This document shows positions 35,301-48,600 of a stretch of 64,000 bases of DNA, one piece after another. Each line of letters starts with the position of its first letter. Position 1 is the stretch's first letter. Made by a program: the position numbers and the translations under genes. The DNA is from Oreocharis arfaki (Eukaryota; Chordata; Aves; Passeriformes; Paramythiidae). Below the pieces are notes generated by a model, which worked only from the letters and a program-made list of their open reading frames with translations, was not told the origin of the DNA and searched no databases. Where the stretch lies: NCBI GenBank assembly GCA_013398015.1, contig VZRR01010919.1:527351-591350 (forward strand), given 5' to 3'.

Positions 35301-37797
35301 CTTTTAGTGAACAGACAATTCAGCATGACCTCCAGATATTACGCCACTGAATATGCTGGTGCTACACCTATGTCTTGAATATCGTGTGCAGTTCCGATTC
35401 CCCACTCTTAGCAATCTCATGAAATGATCTGTTAAAAGGACAAAAGATACAGAAGGGCGTTGATGTGGATGTACTTATCTGCCTCTACCATCCTGTTAAT
35501 CTTTACAACTGAAAACTAACGGTAGTCTAGAATCAAAGTAAATGTGTTTGACTTCATTTTTTTTCAGGAAGTTGACAGAAATGGTGTGTTCTCTCTCAGA
35601 AGTGACTGAAAATGGTGTGGTAGAGAGATGTTAAATAACGACCCTTCTGAAGATGAATAAGGAGCAGTTGCAACGTTTTGTAAGCCAAAACCTAGAATTA
35701 AATTCCTAGAAATACATTTAAATATCAAAGAGAATTCTTTTTTTCCACACAGTTCATAGCTAAATTGAGTCACCTTTTGGCACAAAGAAGCTGCAAGGTA
35801 AAAACCTGTGAATGAGATTTAAGCGCAATTCTGGCAAGGATGTTAGATGATATCAATTCTTAATCTGACCCCAAACTGCAGGTTTTATGTTTCTGTGATT
35901 TGTCCCTCAGTAGTAGAAGCTACTGCTGTGCATAGCTTGAAGAGCACGTACTCATATATTCACTGCTAATGGAGCACATTTACTGTATCACAACTCAATT
36001 TATACTATTCAGATATTGGTTGTAGCATTTTGGTACTTGAGAAAGAAATAGAATATTGGAGTACAATTTGTACAATTCTTGTTTAATTATTACAAGATAT
36101 AAGTACACTGTAATGTGTCAGTCTCTAAACAAAATCATTATTGGCATGAGCCTATACACAGACCATCACTATAGTATAAAAGCAGTTCCCAAAACACATA
36201 CAAATTCTTTTAATAAAAGGTACATATTTTTGTTAGCCCACCAATTTTATTCTGGGGTCTGGTCTTTTACACTTGTATATTTGAAATTCAAATGGAACTG
36301 TAGTAGGATAACACCTCTGAAGCTGCTTTTAACTAGAAACCCTGAGAAATCCTTGCTGATGCCCAGCAGGAGGTTTTCATTCAGCCCCTGGAGCAGAACC
36401 TCATTTTCTCCTTGAGCACTGCCAGGGCTTTTCTTCAATATGGAAGTGCAGGGCACATTTTAAGCAATGAATGAGAACTGCTGGGCAAGACATAAAAGCT
36501 TCCACATTGAAAAAGGTGTCCCTAGGTGTGCATGCCTTTATGTGCCTAGCACACAATAAATAATCCCTTGTGGTTGAAAAATACCCAGACACTTGATATG
36601 AAAAATGCAAACATCAAAATTATATTTTTCTTTTTAGGCATCAGATTGTCATGAAACAATGACTATGGTACCATTTAACATACATTTCGTGTCACTGCCT
36701 AATCTCAGCCGTGCTGCCTCCAAGTGAGGCCCACATCTATTCCCCTGCATTTAATAAGTCTGCTGGAGACTGCCCACTGACAATTAAATTATTTGTCTTC
36801 AGGAAACTGGAGTTGTAGAGACCCTGACTTCCTGGGTTTCAGCTGCTTCTGTGCTGCTTCAGGGGGTCTTTGTCTGAAAAGGTGGATCCCGGGCAGCACC
36901 TGTGTCTCTTCAGGGTCTTCCACTCCATGAAATTGATCTGAGTGAGGACATGCTGGTCTTTTTCTAGAGTTACTTTTTCTATGGCTCACTGAGTAATTTT
37001 GTTGAGATTTGGTATTTGGTTTTTTTGGTGCTGGCAAAAGATATGGAACAAAGGAGCCCGAAACAAAAATCTGTCTGGCATGCCTGTCAGAGATGCCTTG
37101 ATTTCTGCCAATCCTCCAGCTGCTGGTTCCATCTGTTGTCTCCTGATTTTTTTTTCACTTATAACCACCTTAGGGCACAAGCCATTTTTATGTGTGCGAA
37201 TCTAAAGGGACTGGTATGGCACAACACAAATCCTCAATGCTTCAGCAATACTGTATTTAATATTAAAAATGCTCAGCAAGAGATTTCCAGTGTATTTCCA
37301 ACCACATGTGAAATAAACTTCTAATCAATGAATAATCAAGGATATCAGTGCTCCTTACACTCTAGTTAAACATATGTGGCAGCTCTGATTTTTGTACTGA
37401 AGCTCTTTATTGTCACTTTAATAGTTTCCTTTTTCCCAAACATCCCTACAGGGCAGTTTCAGAGCATTTGATTGGCAATGCCTGTCTGTGCATGCCCACT
37501 GGCACATGCTGATCTTCTGAGTAAGAACTGAGCTGGTGGACACTGGCTTTGAATCACCAAGGTTTACTTGTTCATAAACATTTTGCTGCTGTCTTCTCCT
37601 CTTGACACTTCAGCTGCTCCTCCCAGTGTGACTCGCCTCAGCCTCTCTTCCTCTTCCCAGTCTGGTCTCCCATTTTCACTCCTCCTCCCTGTACTTTCCC
37701 ACAAGCCAGATTTTTCTGTGCTCTGTCACGCTGAGCTGGGAGTGCACCCAGCCTCTGCCAGGTGCCATCCTCCAGGGCATGGGCACAGCCACCTGTT
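26362..37797. other. gene desert; no gene seen
   Basis: Over 11 kb of largely AT-rich DNA with no supported exon. GC-richer patches near 33240-33780 and 37590-37870 have overlapping ORFs on both strands and are not supported as genes. At 29368-29440 the AATTAAAGTGGCTTT motif occurs twice. At 32587-32604 there is a small inverted repeat (AAGGCCAA, two bases, TTGGCCTT). An ATGCTAAT octamer-like site lies near 34597. Confidence 0.45.
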
Positions 37798-37823
37798 GTC
37801 ATCTGCAATGGTCATCTGCAATG
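37798..37823. repeat. perfect 13-bp tandem duplication
   Basis: GTCATCTGCAATG at 37798-37810 is repeated exactly at 37811-37823, within a GC-rich patch. No function is evident. Confidence 0.85.
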
Positions 37824-40289
37824 CTGTGCTGGGCTGCCTTGCGGCTGGGCTACAGCACACACAGGTAGGCTCACAGGCTGACTTCATCCCCAAGCCCTTA
37901 CACTTCATGAAGAAGTGTAGCCATTGAAAATAGTGGAGTGTAAGAGGTGTTATACTTACACAAGCAGTGCTGTGCTTGTTAAGTGTGCTTATGTTGGCAC
38001 TGATTTTCATACAAGAGGGGGAATAACCTTTATTTTTGGTGTCTGTATTTATGCTACGCAAACTTCTTTCACAATTGATGGTTCATTTCTCATTCTGAAA
38101 GTAAAAGACCACCCTTCTAGTTGGCATGCTTGTATTTCATGTAGAAAAAGCCTAATAAGTCACAGAAAGATAGAAGATGGGAAAATACAACTGCTGTGTC
38201 ATTGTACCGCAGATTAAATCATATGATTTCAAAAATTTCAGCAGCAACAAGAACAGCAATATCAGTAAAAAACCACTGCAGAAGTACATGCAGTTTTGAG
38301 GCAGCCACATGGTGGACATGGGTGCTTCCTCAGGCCTATCAAATAAGCCCTCTTGTTGGAGAGGTCTGTTTCAGAGATGGAGGGAGATATGAGGCACTAC
38401 CACAGCTGCAGCACGTGGTCTGCTTTGTCTATCTATGTAGGCTTGGTTGTTTGTTTTATCTTAAAAGAATTTCAAAATGAGCAACATATATCCCCCACCT
38501 TGGTGAATAGTTTCGTTTCAGTCTTCAGTGCGACATCTCAATTTCAGCTGCAAAGACTTTGGCTCCAGATGCCAGGTCCTGGACTGGAATAGCTGAGATG
38601 TGGACATGTGCTCTTCTGCCATCCCTGCTGTGGAGAGGGGGAGGTCAGGAAATCAAATGTTGGGTTTAGTAACACTATACACCACAGTAGGAAAATTCAC
38701 CAGGGCTCATCTGTTGGATCCTGAACACTTCTAAGAGCATATTCCAAGTCTTTTGCTTTGGTGTGGGGTTTGGTTTTTATTTAATTTGGTTTGGTTCCTT
38801 AGGTTTCTTTATTTCTTTTTTCAGTGGACTGAGCTCCTCTATGGATTTCACTCCAGAGAGCCATGGAAGAGCTGGCCTATTCTACCGTGGGCTCATGGAG
38901 CAAACTGCAGGAAGACATTACAAGGACTAACAGAACTCTGAAGTAGATGACCTGCAGCCACATTAATTATTGATCATGTTAGCAGTTGATGAGTTGTGCT
39001 AAATTGATCTGTGGCAAGATAATGTGAATTAAAAGCCGCTTAAATATTTAGTTTTGGGCTCTTTCTATATGGCAGGAATTTGAATGAAAGGCTACACAGG
39101 AGTCATGACTGGAATCAACTTTTCAGTAAAGACCGGCTGTCAGAATAAAAGGTACTATCTAAATGTAAGTCATGATTCGCTGGAGGAGGAATCTCTTGCA
39201 GGTAAACATTTTAATGGAGGACTGGAAATCTTTCCTTACAAAATTCTGTAAAGGTAGGATGACAGATTAAGATTTTCTTGTTATTAGTTTAACTCCTCCA
39301 TATTTTACTTTAATTTAACGTTGCTGCATCTGAGGAAATGCACGAAGCATTGTAGGGAAAAAGAGAGACTAAAAGCCTGTAGGAAGTGAAGGAGGACTAT
39401 TGGCTGAAACTCCGTATGTTTGTTGCAGCATTGCAATGCTGTACAGCTGGAGCACAGCTTGAGTGAAATGAATCCGTAGATGACTGGTGAGAGGAAGTAA
39501 GGGGGCTAGTTCTGACATTGGATACATATATATGTGTGTGCATGTATATATCAGCCAGAAGAATTTGCTGATGACTCTGCTCAGGGGCTTGTAACAGAAG
39601 GGAGCCAGTGCCCTGAGCTAAAGTGCCTTTGCCAGTGAGATAAGCCCCACTGAAGAAAAAGGTTGGCATCACTCCATCTGAAGAAGAGCTGCTCAGATCC
39701 CCTCAGGATGCTCGGATCCTACTGCATTGCCTCACAAAATATTTTGAAAGACTTTATGATATCATTAATAGAGTTGACACACATTCTTGGTTGGTTTAGG
39801 TGCTGCAGTTCCAAATAAATCCTTCCCTGACTTCTCTCAGCCTCTCTACAAAGAAATATCCTTAATATAAAGCAGGCATGGTCCTGAAGTAGAAATGTGT
39901 TTTATTTCAGCAGTTTAATGCAAACAGGCTTGAGTTATCTTTAGTGAGAAGAGGAGGCTCCTTCCTACCATAGTTTCTTCCTTACAGTTCGTCTAACTTC
40001 ATTCCTCCATGTACCAGAGGGCACTTTGGTATTTGAGGGTATTTGTCTTGTTTTTTCTCACCCTTCACAAAAGCTGTCCTCTGCTTAACATGCACATTTT
40101 TTCCTCCGGAGCCATTTTCCTCTGTAGGCTCTCTGAGCTGGCCAGCTGCCAAACAGTAGGGTGAGCTGCATGAAAAAGCCTTGATCATTGACAGGCTGTC
40201 TTACAATTTCTTTCTTGTATTCAAGATGCAGATGGATGTTATTAGAAAGGTTTTTACTTCGAATGTGCACGGCTTGTCCACATGGCTGA
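37824..40289. other. no gene seen; short AT/GT microsatellite
   Basis: An imperfect AT/GT dinucleotide repeat lies near 39524-39552. The rest is AT-rich and without supported exons. Confidence 0.45.
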
Positions 40290-40440
40290 GATTAGTGCTC
40301 AATACTCATATAACGCTTTTCATCCTCAAAAGGACTTTACAAGCTCCAGCCCTCAAAACACCCCTACAAGGTAGGTGCACGAGTTTTGTCAGATGTGTTC
40401 TAACAAGGAGAGACACATGTTAGTAACTCGTTCAAAGATG
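40290..40440 (+). repeat. ancient L3/CR1-like repeat relic
   Basis: ATAACGCTTTTCATCCTCAA, AGGACTTTAC, then CAAAACACCCCTACAAGGTA and GGTGCACG reproduce the order of an old L3-type repeat 3' region. That region reads 'atagcgcctttcatcc...aggatcccaaagcgctttac...cacaacacccctgtgaggtaggt'. It is strongly diverged and truncated. The call is from memory of the consensus. Confidence 0.5.
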
Positions 40441-43400
40441 TATTGCATGGCAAGCGTTATAAAGGAAGGAGTTATTTACACTTCCCTAATGTTCTTCTGT
40501 GATGTGTTCCTATGAAAAAAAATAAATTAAAAGATTTCACCATGGCAATATGTCTTCCCCCATGATTGAAGCTATTAGTGACATCAAAAATTAAAATGTA
40601 TCTCAGGTTATAGTACTACTAGATAAAAATGCAGCATTTCTAAAATTTATGAGGCCAAATATGCTGCTGTACTAAGATTCAATTAACACAGCAGAACTGA
40701 AGCCTACAGGGATCGTCAAAGAGACTCAAATTTGATAGAAGATTTGGAGCACTTGCCTCAAACTATACTTCAAAACAGAGGGAAATGATTATACAAAGAA
40801 TGATGAAAAATGCCTTCTCAGTTGAAAGGACAGTGCAGGATTATTTTTTTCCTCTGCTTTAACTGCATGATTATAATTAAAACATCTCCAGTAACCTGAA
40901 CAGTCCCAGTATGAACTCCCTTCCACTGAAAGTTCTTGTAATATTGTATCTCATCTTAGTGAGGAGGCTGAGATAAGCTGTAGCTGTAAAAATATCTTTA
41001 TAATTAGGTATTTGCACTGAGCTTCTACTGGCCTGACTACGCTGATGTGCTTTACCTTGCACAGACAAGCCAGTGACGTTTCCAGTGTTGACCAGTGCAC
41101 GTAACTTGGCCAGGGCCGAGATCACACTCTGGGATGTGGTTTCTAAACTAGGTCAGCAAGACCTCAAAGGCTGTCTGATAATCATCATTATAGGGCTTTG
41201 TAGCCTCGGTGGGCCTTAGGGCCTGCATAGGTAGCTGGAAAATTTGGCTGGGAAAACAGTAGCCAACTCGGCTGTGAGATGGAGAGGCACTTCTGAATAA
41301 ACCAGCAGGGGCTAGCTGGGACAGATTACAGGCACAAGGGTTTGCTTCACAGACATGCACCTACTTTATGCTTTCTGGGTATATAGATTGCAAATAGCCT
41401 GTCTAGCCCAAGCCCTGAGGAGGGTAAAGCTTGATAGGCTAAAGCAAGTGTATATTTTAATTCTGTTCCATCTTCTCTGATTTTTGACAAAGCTTTGCTT
41501 TCTTTCAGATTATTTCTTTTTTTCACTGAGTAAATGCTTGCATAGTTATGTCAATTGAATGAAGGACTCTGCAGCACCTCAGGAAAGACGTAACTGAATT
41601 AGTTGGTGAGTCAGGTAGGACTGCATGCTTGGTGCTGCACACAGTAGGGTGAAGGACTGGAATGGTATAAACTAATCATGCTTTTTTAACCCCCAAAAGA
41701 GTTTCTTACTTTTTTCCAGAATACTTCTACATTGGATCTTATCTCCCTCTTGTTTTCCTGGGAAAGGTATCTGGCCCCACAAAGTACTCTGAGAAAAAGG
41801 AAAAGCAAGTTATTTTCTGATTTTATCACTACTATACAGTGTTTCAGGGAAATGATGGGTACACAAAATAATGAAACTTTTCGTAAAGGAAATTACAAGT
41901 GGAACAAGCTATCACATTTTTATGGTTTCTACATCTTTAGCCTTTAATGCCAGCTACCCTGTTTCAGTTTCTAATTGTGCAAGTCGGTGCATTTAGGCCA
42001 ATTAAGCATTTTCAGTTGCCTTCAAAAGAGTTGCAAATGCCTGCTAGAAGATGGAGATACCATATGATTTAACTTTAGTCATTTGGGTTTAAGGTTAAGA
42101 GGTGCTTTTTCAGGGCCATAACTTACCTGCATGGTTTTGAAGAAAAGACATACATGTGCTCGTTGCATGAGGTATTTAACAGCTCAAAGCTATGTATTGC
42201 TTTGGATATGTTCAGCACATTTATTTCTCTTTAAAATTCACTAAAACAAAGATCTGCAAGCACTGCAGAATGGGTTCAGGCCACCATAGTCCAATTCTTT
42301 TCAAATGCCATCACATCTTCATCCACCTACAAATTCCTTTCTTATTTTCTGCAAGATTACCCTTGGAACCTCCAGGTTTGAGGCTCCCACAAAGAGATGT
42401 GGAACTCAATTCCCATGTGCACAGATCTTTCAACATCTAACCACAGTAGGAAAACACTTCCTATATTCAGCTTCAGTATTGGTCTCCAAATTCAAATGAT
42501 CTGAATACCTCTGCCATTATTGATGGTTTAAAAGAAAACTTGTGATATTTTTGCTTGAAAGGTCCCTCTTTGCACTTTGAAGATGTACTGAAATGTGTTT
42601 TTAACCAATTGTATTTACACTGTCCAGGAGTATCAACCCACTATCTGGGTCAGAGATTTACATATAAGGTGAGAGGGACTCTCACGGAAAGTATATTGGT
42701 GATGAGTGTGGGTTAAGGATTACAGGTACTTCAAATAAAACTTCAGAAAGTCTATTTGAAAATAAACAAAGTATCCATGCAAATACTTCTGGAGCACTGG
42801 GAGTATTTTTGTAACATAAGGGACCAAGACAGATTAATTAAAGCTGAAATTTTCTCTTGTACTTCAACTCCTCTGCTCCACAGCATGAGGAATCCAACTT
42901 CATACCTGAGTGCAATAGTAATGCAAAGGCTTGAGGCAACATTGTTAGCTAGTCACATCAACGGAATGAAGTTATACAGCTCACTTCCACCTGAGAGAAG
43001 AACTATTTTAACAGTTCGTGCGTCGCTAATGAGACACAGATGTCGCCATTGGGCAAACAGGGGCAAGATTGTTTTGTTGTTCGTCATGCACCTCTTCCCA
43101 GGGCACAGCTGAGTGCACGTCAGAGAGGTCTTGCTTTCTGGGGGTTTCAAGCAGTGCATTATTTTTTTTTTAGCTAGAGACCAGCTAAGTGCTGCTCTGC
43201 TGCAGCACTGTGAGAACTCCCTGCAAGCCCAGCAGGGATCAGAGACAAGAAGAGGGTCCTTATCTGTTTTAAACTAGCAGGATTTTGTTGGTCTCACTGA
43301 AATACGGGGGCTTTAATCAGACAAGGACCTGGGCTATAAAACAAAGGTACACTGAAGCAGGAGAATGATCCACGCCAGCCCTTCTTCCACCAAAGAATCT

Positions 43401-45060
43401 GCTTCCTCATGTTGAGTGTTGCTTGCGCACAAACAAGAGCATGTGGATGCCAATCTCCACCCTCCAGTTTATTTGCAGGAGGGTACTTGTGAAGTATTTC
43501 AAGACTTCCTTATCCCAAAGACTAAATACACAGGACTGTCTCCATTCCAGCTAGCTTGAGCTGAAGGAAGAGAGATAAAATCTAAATATGGATAGCAGGA
43601 GTTGGTTACTGTGGCAGTGCATGGGGCTCTTGTCAGGCCAGTCAGGTGCCAGCATATGTCAGTAGTCTTTTAAGTGGCTAATAAAAAAAAAAAAAAAAAG
43701 GAAAATTCTTAGCAAAGAGCTTCCCCCAACAAAATCTTTAAGAGTCCCCGTGTTTTTCAAAAGTTACATCTTCCAGAGAGAGAGTCATTTATTTGCCACA
43801 AAGCGTTAATCTCGACTACCTCTTTCTGTCCAATTACTTCCCACATTTCAGTTTCTCTTCCTGACCTAGAAAACGTATTTACAAGATATACTTGGTTGGC
43901 TACAGATCTTCATCTGCAACATCCCTCTGCTACTTGCTCTGCTAAGCACAGCAACAAAGACAGAGGCTTTTTCTTCTTAGGTTTACTTTTTTTTTCTAGA
44001 AAGGAAAAGTGAAACAGGCAGTGTGTTCCCATGTTTTTTCAGCAGTGGTACAAGAAGGCAATGGTGAATGTTCTCAGCACAAATCAGTTGTTGCAGGAGT
44101 AGGAAGATAGTGTTTATCACAGCTAGCTGCTGAATGTTTAAAGAGTATTATGAGTATCTGTTACATAAATGAAACAAATAACAAAATTTACATAAAAACC
44201 CTGAGGGAAAGTGATAAGTTATTGCTGTCTGTCTTAGATCCAAGTAACACAAGGAATACATTGTGTAAACTTCTACCTCAAAGCTAGTGACTGCTTAAGA
44301 GCGCAGCACTGCTTTTTTTTGTCTGGTCCTTCACGTCTCTGTTTTTGTACTACTGGAGGATTTCTTGCTCCAACTGAATTTAATCCTTGAATTTGTTATT
44401 TATTATGCATTTGTACAGAAGCTGAAGGTTCTAGTGGAAATAAGGACGTCTTTGCTTTAAGTTCATTATAAAATGAAAGGAATAGAAAGTCTTAATTTTC
44501 ACTGCTGGCATTAACAGAGATTGTAGAGTCTGTGAAACAAATTTGGTCATAATTGTGTTTTGAACCTGAAGTGTGTATTTTTTTAATGGTCTGTCTATTA
44601 AGAGTATTCTTTGAATACAGGTGTAGTGAGGAGCTGTGCACACACAAGGTCAGGCATGTTGTCATTAAATTGTCCATAATGATCAAGATGTTTTCATGAT
44701 AAGCTTAGATCACCTTGGTAGCTTAACTCAGTATCCATCTACCTGGAATGTGCTTTCTTTGGATAAAGTAAAATCAGATTTTAAAACTCTTTTATTCCAG
44801 TCACTGGATGGTTTCTTCCTGGAAGAATAGATGGAACATAAATCAATGGAGTGTGGTATCATTAGTTTGTAAGTAACAAAAATATCAACTTTTATAGAAT
44901 TCACTGAACTTAAAGCTGATTCTATCAATTTAAATTGGTACCTAGTACTTGTCACATTATGATATAGGTGTGAATATGCTTTGCCAGGATATGTATGCAC
45001 AGCAGAGAAACATTCACTCAAGTACACACCCACACATCCCCATATGCTTTGAACAGAACT
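40441..45060. other. no gene seen; poly(A) run
   Basis: A run of about 16 A lies at 43683-43698, directly after GGCTAAT and without an mRNA-like upstream signal. A strong minus donor (GCAG|GTAAGT) sits near 42121-42126, but no good upstream acceptor was found. A noncoding plus interval from about 41511 to 41605 also has fair splice sites but is closed in all frames. Confidence 0.45.
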
Positions 45061-45603
45061 AAATGGTGACTGAAGGATGAAGGAGGCTGAGCCACATAAA
45101 CATTATCCACAATGACTATTAATTTCGAGGCGAGGCAATAATTTATAAAGGTTGTTAGGAAGCAATGTAAATGCAAATGCCCTTCTAACAAGCGCCAGGA
45201 GTATTATGTTGGGGCATGTTTGTGATGCACCGTAGTGTGTTAAGCAGGGAAGAGCATGGATGATTTCTGTGGAAGATGGTGACAAGAGTAAAGAGGTGAA
45301 AACTGACAGGAATGTGGCGTTCAGGGACTTGGTCCAAGGAATAGCTCGAGCATGGGCTGACTTAGCAGTGCAGAAAGCAGTGCTCGGTGCTGGAGCGAGG
45401 ACGGGCAATATCTGGAATAATTAATCAATAATTCATTATGGAAAAATGCTACCAGCTGTAAACTTAATTTGTAGAATAATGCCCTGCAGTAATGCCAAAA
45501 GTTATAAATGTATTCATATTTTTTGAAACAGCTAGTACGAGCTGAAGCCAAATGCTTCAATCATATGTAATATGTAATAAAGCTGACTTAAAAAAAAAAA
45601 AAA
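45061..45603 (+). pseudogene. possible retrocopy 3' end with AATAAA and genomic poly(A)
   Basis: AATAAA at 45576-45581 is followed eight bases later by 14 consecutive A (45590-45603) and then an A-rich tail with scattered G. This is what a reverse-transcribed mRNA end leaves in the genome. Upstream, a plus frame of about 55 codons ends in TAA near 45425 and contains KTDRNVAFRDLVQGIARAWA. It starts after a TAG and was not identified. No target-site duplication was found, and the 5' boundary is arbitrary. A chance AATAAA beside an A-rich microsatellite is the main alternative. Confidence 0.25.
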
Positions 45604-48600
45604 GAAAAAGAAAAGGTTTCTGATGGTAGTCAGTGAAAATTAGGCAATTACTACAGAATTCTAATACTGAAAATGGCACATTTAGAGTAAAAGGTCTTAA
45701 TAACAATATTAACAACAATTTTTTTCTCATATAAATATTTTATATCTTGGTTCAGGAATAAAGTTCCTATCTCCTATGTGTTTCATTTTCCTAGCAGAGC
45801 TTTACATATTTTATTTATCATTCTTTATGATCTATTAGATAACTTTATCATCTAGTGTTTTATGAAAAGCAGTATTTTTGGATATTAATGATAATCTAGC
45901 TATCCATCATTAATACATATGAATTAAATTCCTTTAAAGACTTGGCCAGCTTTGAATAAATAGTAATCCTGTTTCTATTTGACTTTAAGACAATTTCTAC
46001 TTTTGATACTTCGGCATGATCATGTAATATTAGGGTTGTAGAAACTTCAAAAGATTGTTTTAAACAACACAATTACAGTTATTTCAGAAAGACTAAGCTT
46101 GTTTTTTCTTTTAGGAAGTATATTGGTTTAAAAGCAAAACATTGAAATGTAATCTTGGGCTTTAATTCGTTCAGCAATTTAAATTTCAAAGGCAATGAGT
46201 AAGAATGAAATATTTTTTTCCTTTTTTGGGGTGTCATTTACTGAAATGTATTATTAGAAATATATGTGACACCAAATACATAGATCATGAAACTGTTATG
46301 ATATACATTCAACAGTTGAAATTGTTCCTATGTATATCCTGCCTATATTAGTTTGTGGAGGGCTATTTGGAAAGGAGTGGAGTGCATTTTTTAACCTATA
46401 CATTATTCAGGAAGTGTCATCTATCTAAAATGACACTGGCTTTAGTGTCTCTGATACCTTTGCCACTGTGTAGCAGGTGCAATTCGAGACCCACTACAGA
46501 GCACCTCTCTGTGCTGGCAGCCTGTCCCAGAGCACACCAGCGCCGAGGCACTGACTTATTGCTGTGGGCTTTGTCCCATCCCACTGAAGCAACCTCTTTC
46601 ACCACGCGTCCTGATCATGACAAAAGATGGTATTTCACTGTTTCTCTCTGTGGTTCATTCTCTGTTTGAAAAAACCTCAAAATTCTGTTCCTAGAAACAG
46701 TGCTTTGCAGTGCTTCCCCTATGTTTGAGAATACTTTACCTAAGAGGTTTAGTTGCTACTTTTGTGTCTCTTTTCATAGAAGGAGAAGCTGGGCAGATGT
46801 TGACATGAGATCTGGAGCACACCTTCCCAGTGGGGGTACCAGGATAGAAGACTCACAGTCACCTCCCATCATCACTTTCACTCCTGAGGGACGTTCTCAG
46901 GAGTTCCTGCTAATTTGTTCAGTGCCCACACAGTGCGTAGCATCGGCCTCCTGCTATGCCTCCTGGGTGCTGCTGCAGTACAGCCACCTTCCCTTTTGTT
47001 TGAGCACCTTTATCAGTACAGCCGAAGGGAACACTGTGTGGACTGTGAATTCCTCTCCCAGATCAAGTAAATACTTGGACGGTACGTGCTGTTGCTGCTA
47101 GTATTAACCTAACTTGCTAAAGCTGGTTTGCATACATTTGCAGCTACAGCAGAAGTTTAATGATAAATATTCCCAAATGTAGCTATGCAAATAGTGGCAA
47201 ATTCTGAATAAATGCGTGAAATGCATTACAGTAGTCAAAAATTCTTCTTTTTTCCCTTCGAGAATAAAACAAAAGATGATTCTTCTTTTATGGCACTTCT
47301 CTTTTGTAACTTCTAGAATTTCATACAACTTATGAGTAAAAAAGGATCATAAAACCTATGGTAAACATTCAAGGATTATTTTGCTATGGACTATGTCAAA
47401 TCACTGATATCCTTGTATCCTACCCTCTGGATCAAGGGTGTAGAGTGGTTGTTACATACTGTGCCCATACATTGGTGATTGCTGGTTGACAAACAGCCAC
47501 AATAACTAGATGTTGTGTAAAAAATTAACAGACAAAACCACCCAGACAAACAAACTCACATGCCCTTCATCATATTGTAAAAGATACTAAAAAATGGAAT
47601 TGCAAATGGTAGCAATCCCAGCCATGTATAAATCCCAAAAGGTGAGAGACAGCATTCTTGGAAATGGTGCCATCCCTAACGACAGAGCATAGAGGCTAAT
47701 CTTATTCAAAGGAATTGTCTCCCCTTGGTAGTGGCCTTACTTGTACCTAAAATAATTCATCTTTGACTTAAAATCCAATGAAATTGGCTTCTGCCCAGTC
47801 CAAAGGGGATGGCTATTCTTCTCAAGGTCAGCTCTGGAGAGGTTCACTAGGCCAATACCTCTGTTCCCCTAAAACTGTCTGCCTCCATGAATGGTTTATG
47901 GAAGTATCTTTTTATGGTTGCCAGGAGAGAGCTGGGAAGGAGAGGGGCAGTTCTGAGGACTGGAGTTTGGCCACACGAATCTGCTTCAGCTGCCATGCCA
48001 TCTCAAGGAGATAGACGAAAACAAGTACTTACCCAGAGAAATGGGAGAAAAGAGCATCCCTGGGCTTATATCCATACAGACTGTATCCAGTTCACTAAAC
48101 TCCCTCAAAGTGGCAATGTTTTATTTCCCACCAGGGCAGACTGGCACACACCAAGCATTTAACTGTGGGTGACTAATTACAGGTGTAATGAGTTAAAAGC
48201 CACGTGGCTAAGTCTAGTACAAGCTTCTCAAACTGTGAATATTTTCTTAAAAATTAGGTTTAGCAAATGAACAAAATGCTCCCAGAGCTGCTGAATTTGT
48301 TTTATTAGCATTTTAATAACTGCTTGACCTGACCATTTCAAATTATCACTTAAAAGAAATGGACATATTCAGGAAGGCAGATAGTCTGTATTTCTAAGGC
48401 GAAATACTTCTCTGAAATAACATAGTGATCAGTTGCAGCTATCCAAAAAGACATTATGCTGAGCTGTCATGTTTTGTGTTGCAGCCTTTTCATACTGTTG
48501 AAATATCAACACTATATGTACTGCATGTATATTGTTAACTCTCGGTTTCCTCGTGTAAGATGGGTAGGAAACCTGTATAATGTATTAACATGACCAGAAA

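Noticed and set aside
43683..43698. Poly(A) run as a second retrocopy end
   Set aside because: No separate upstream poly(A) signal and no open frame or mRNA-like sequence before it. It fits a plain homopolymer.
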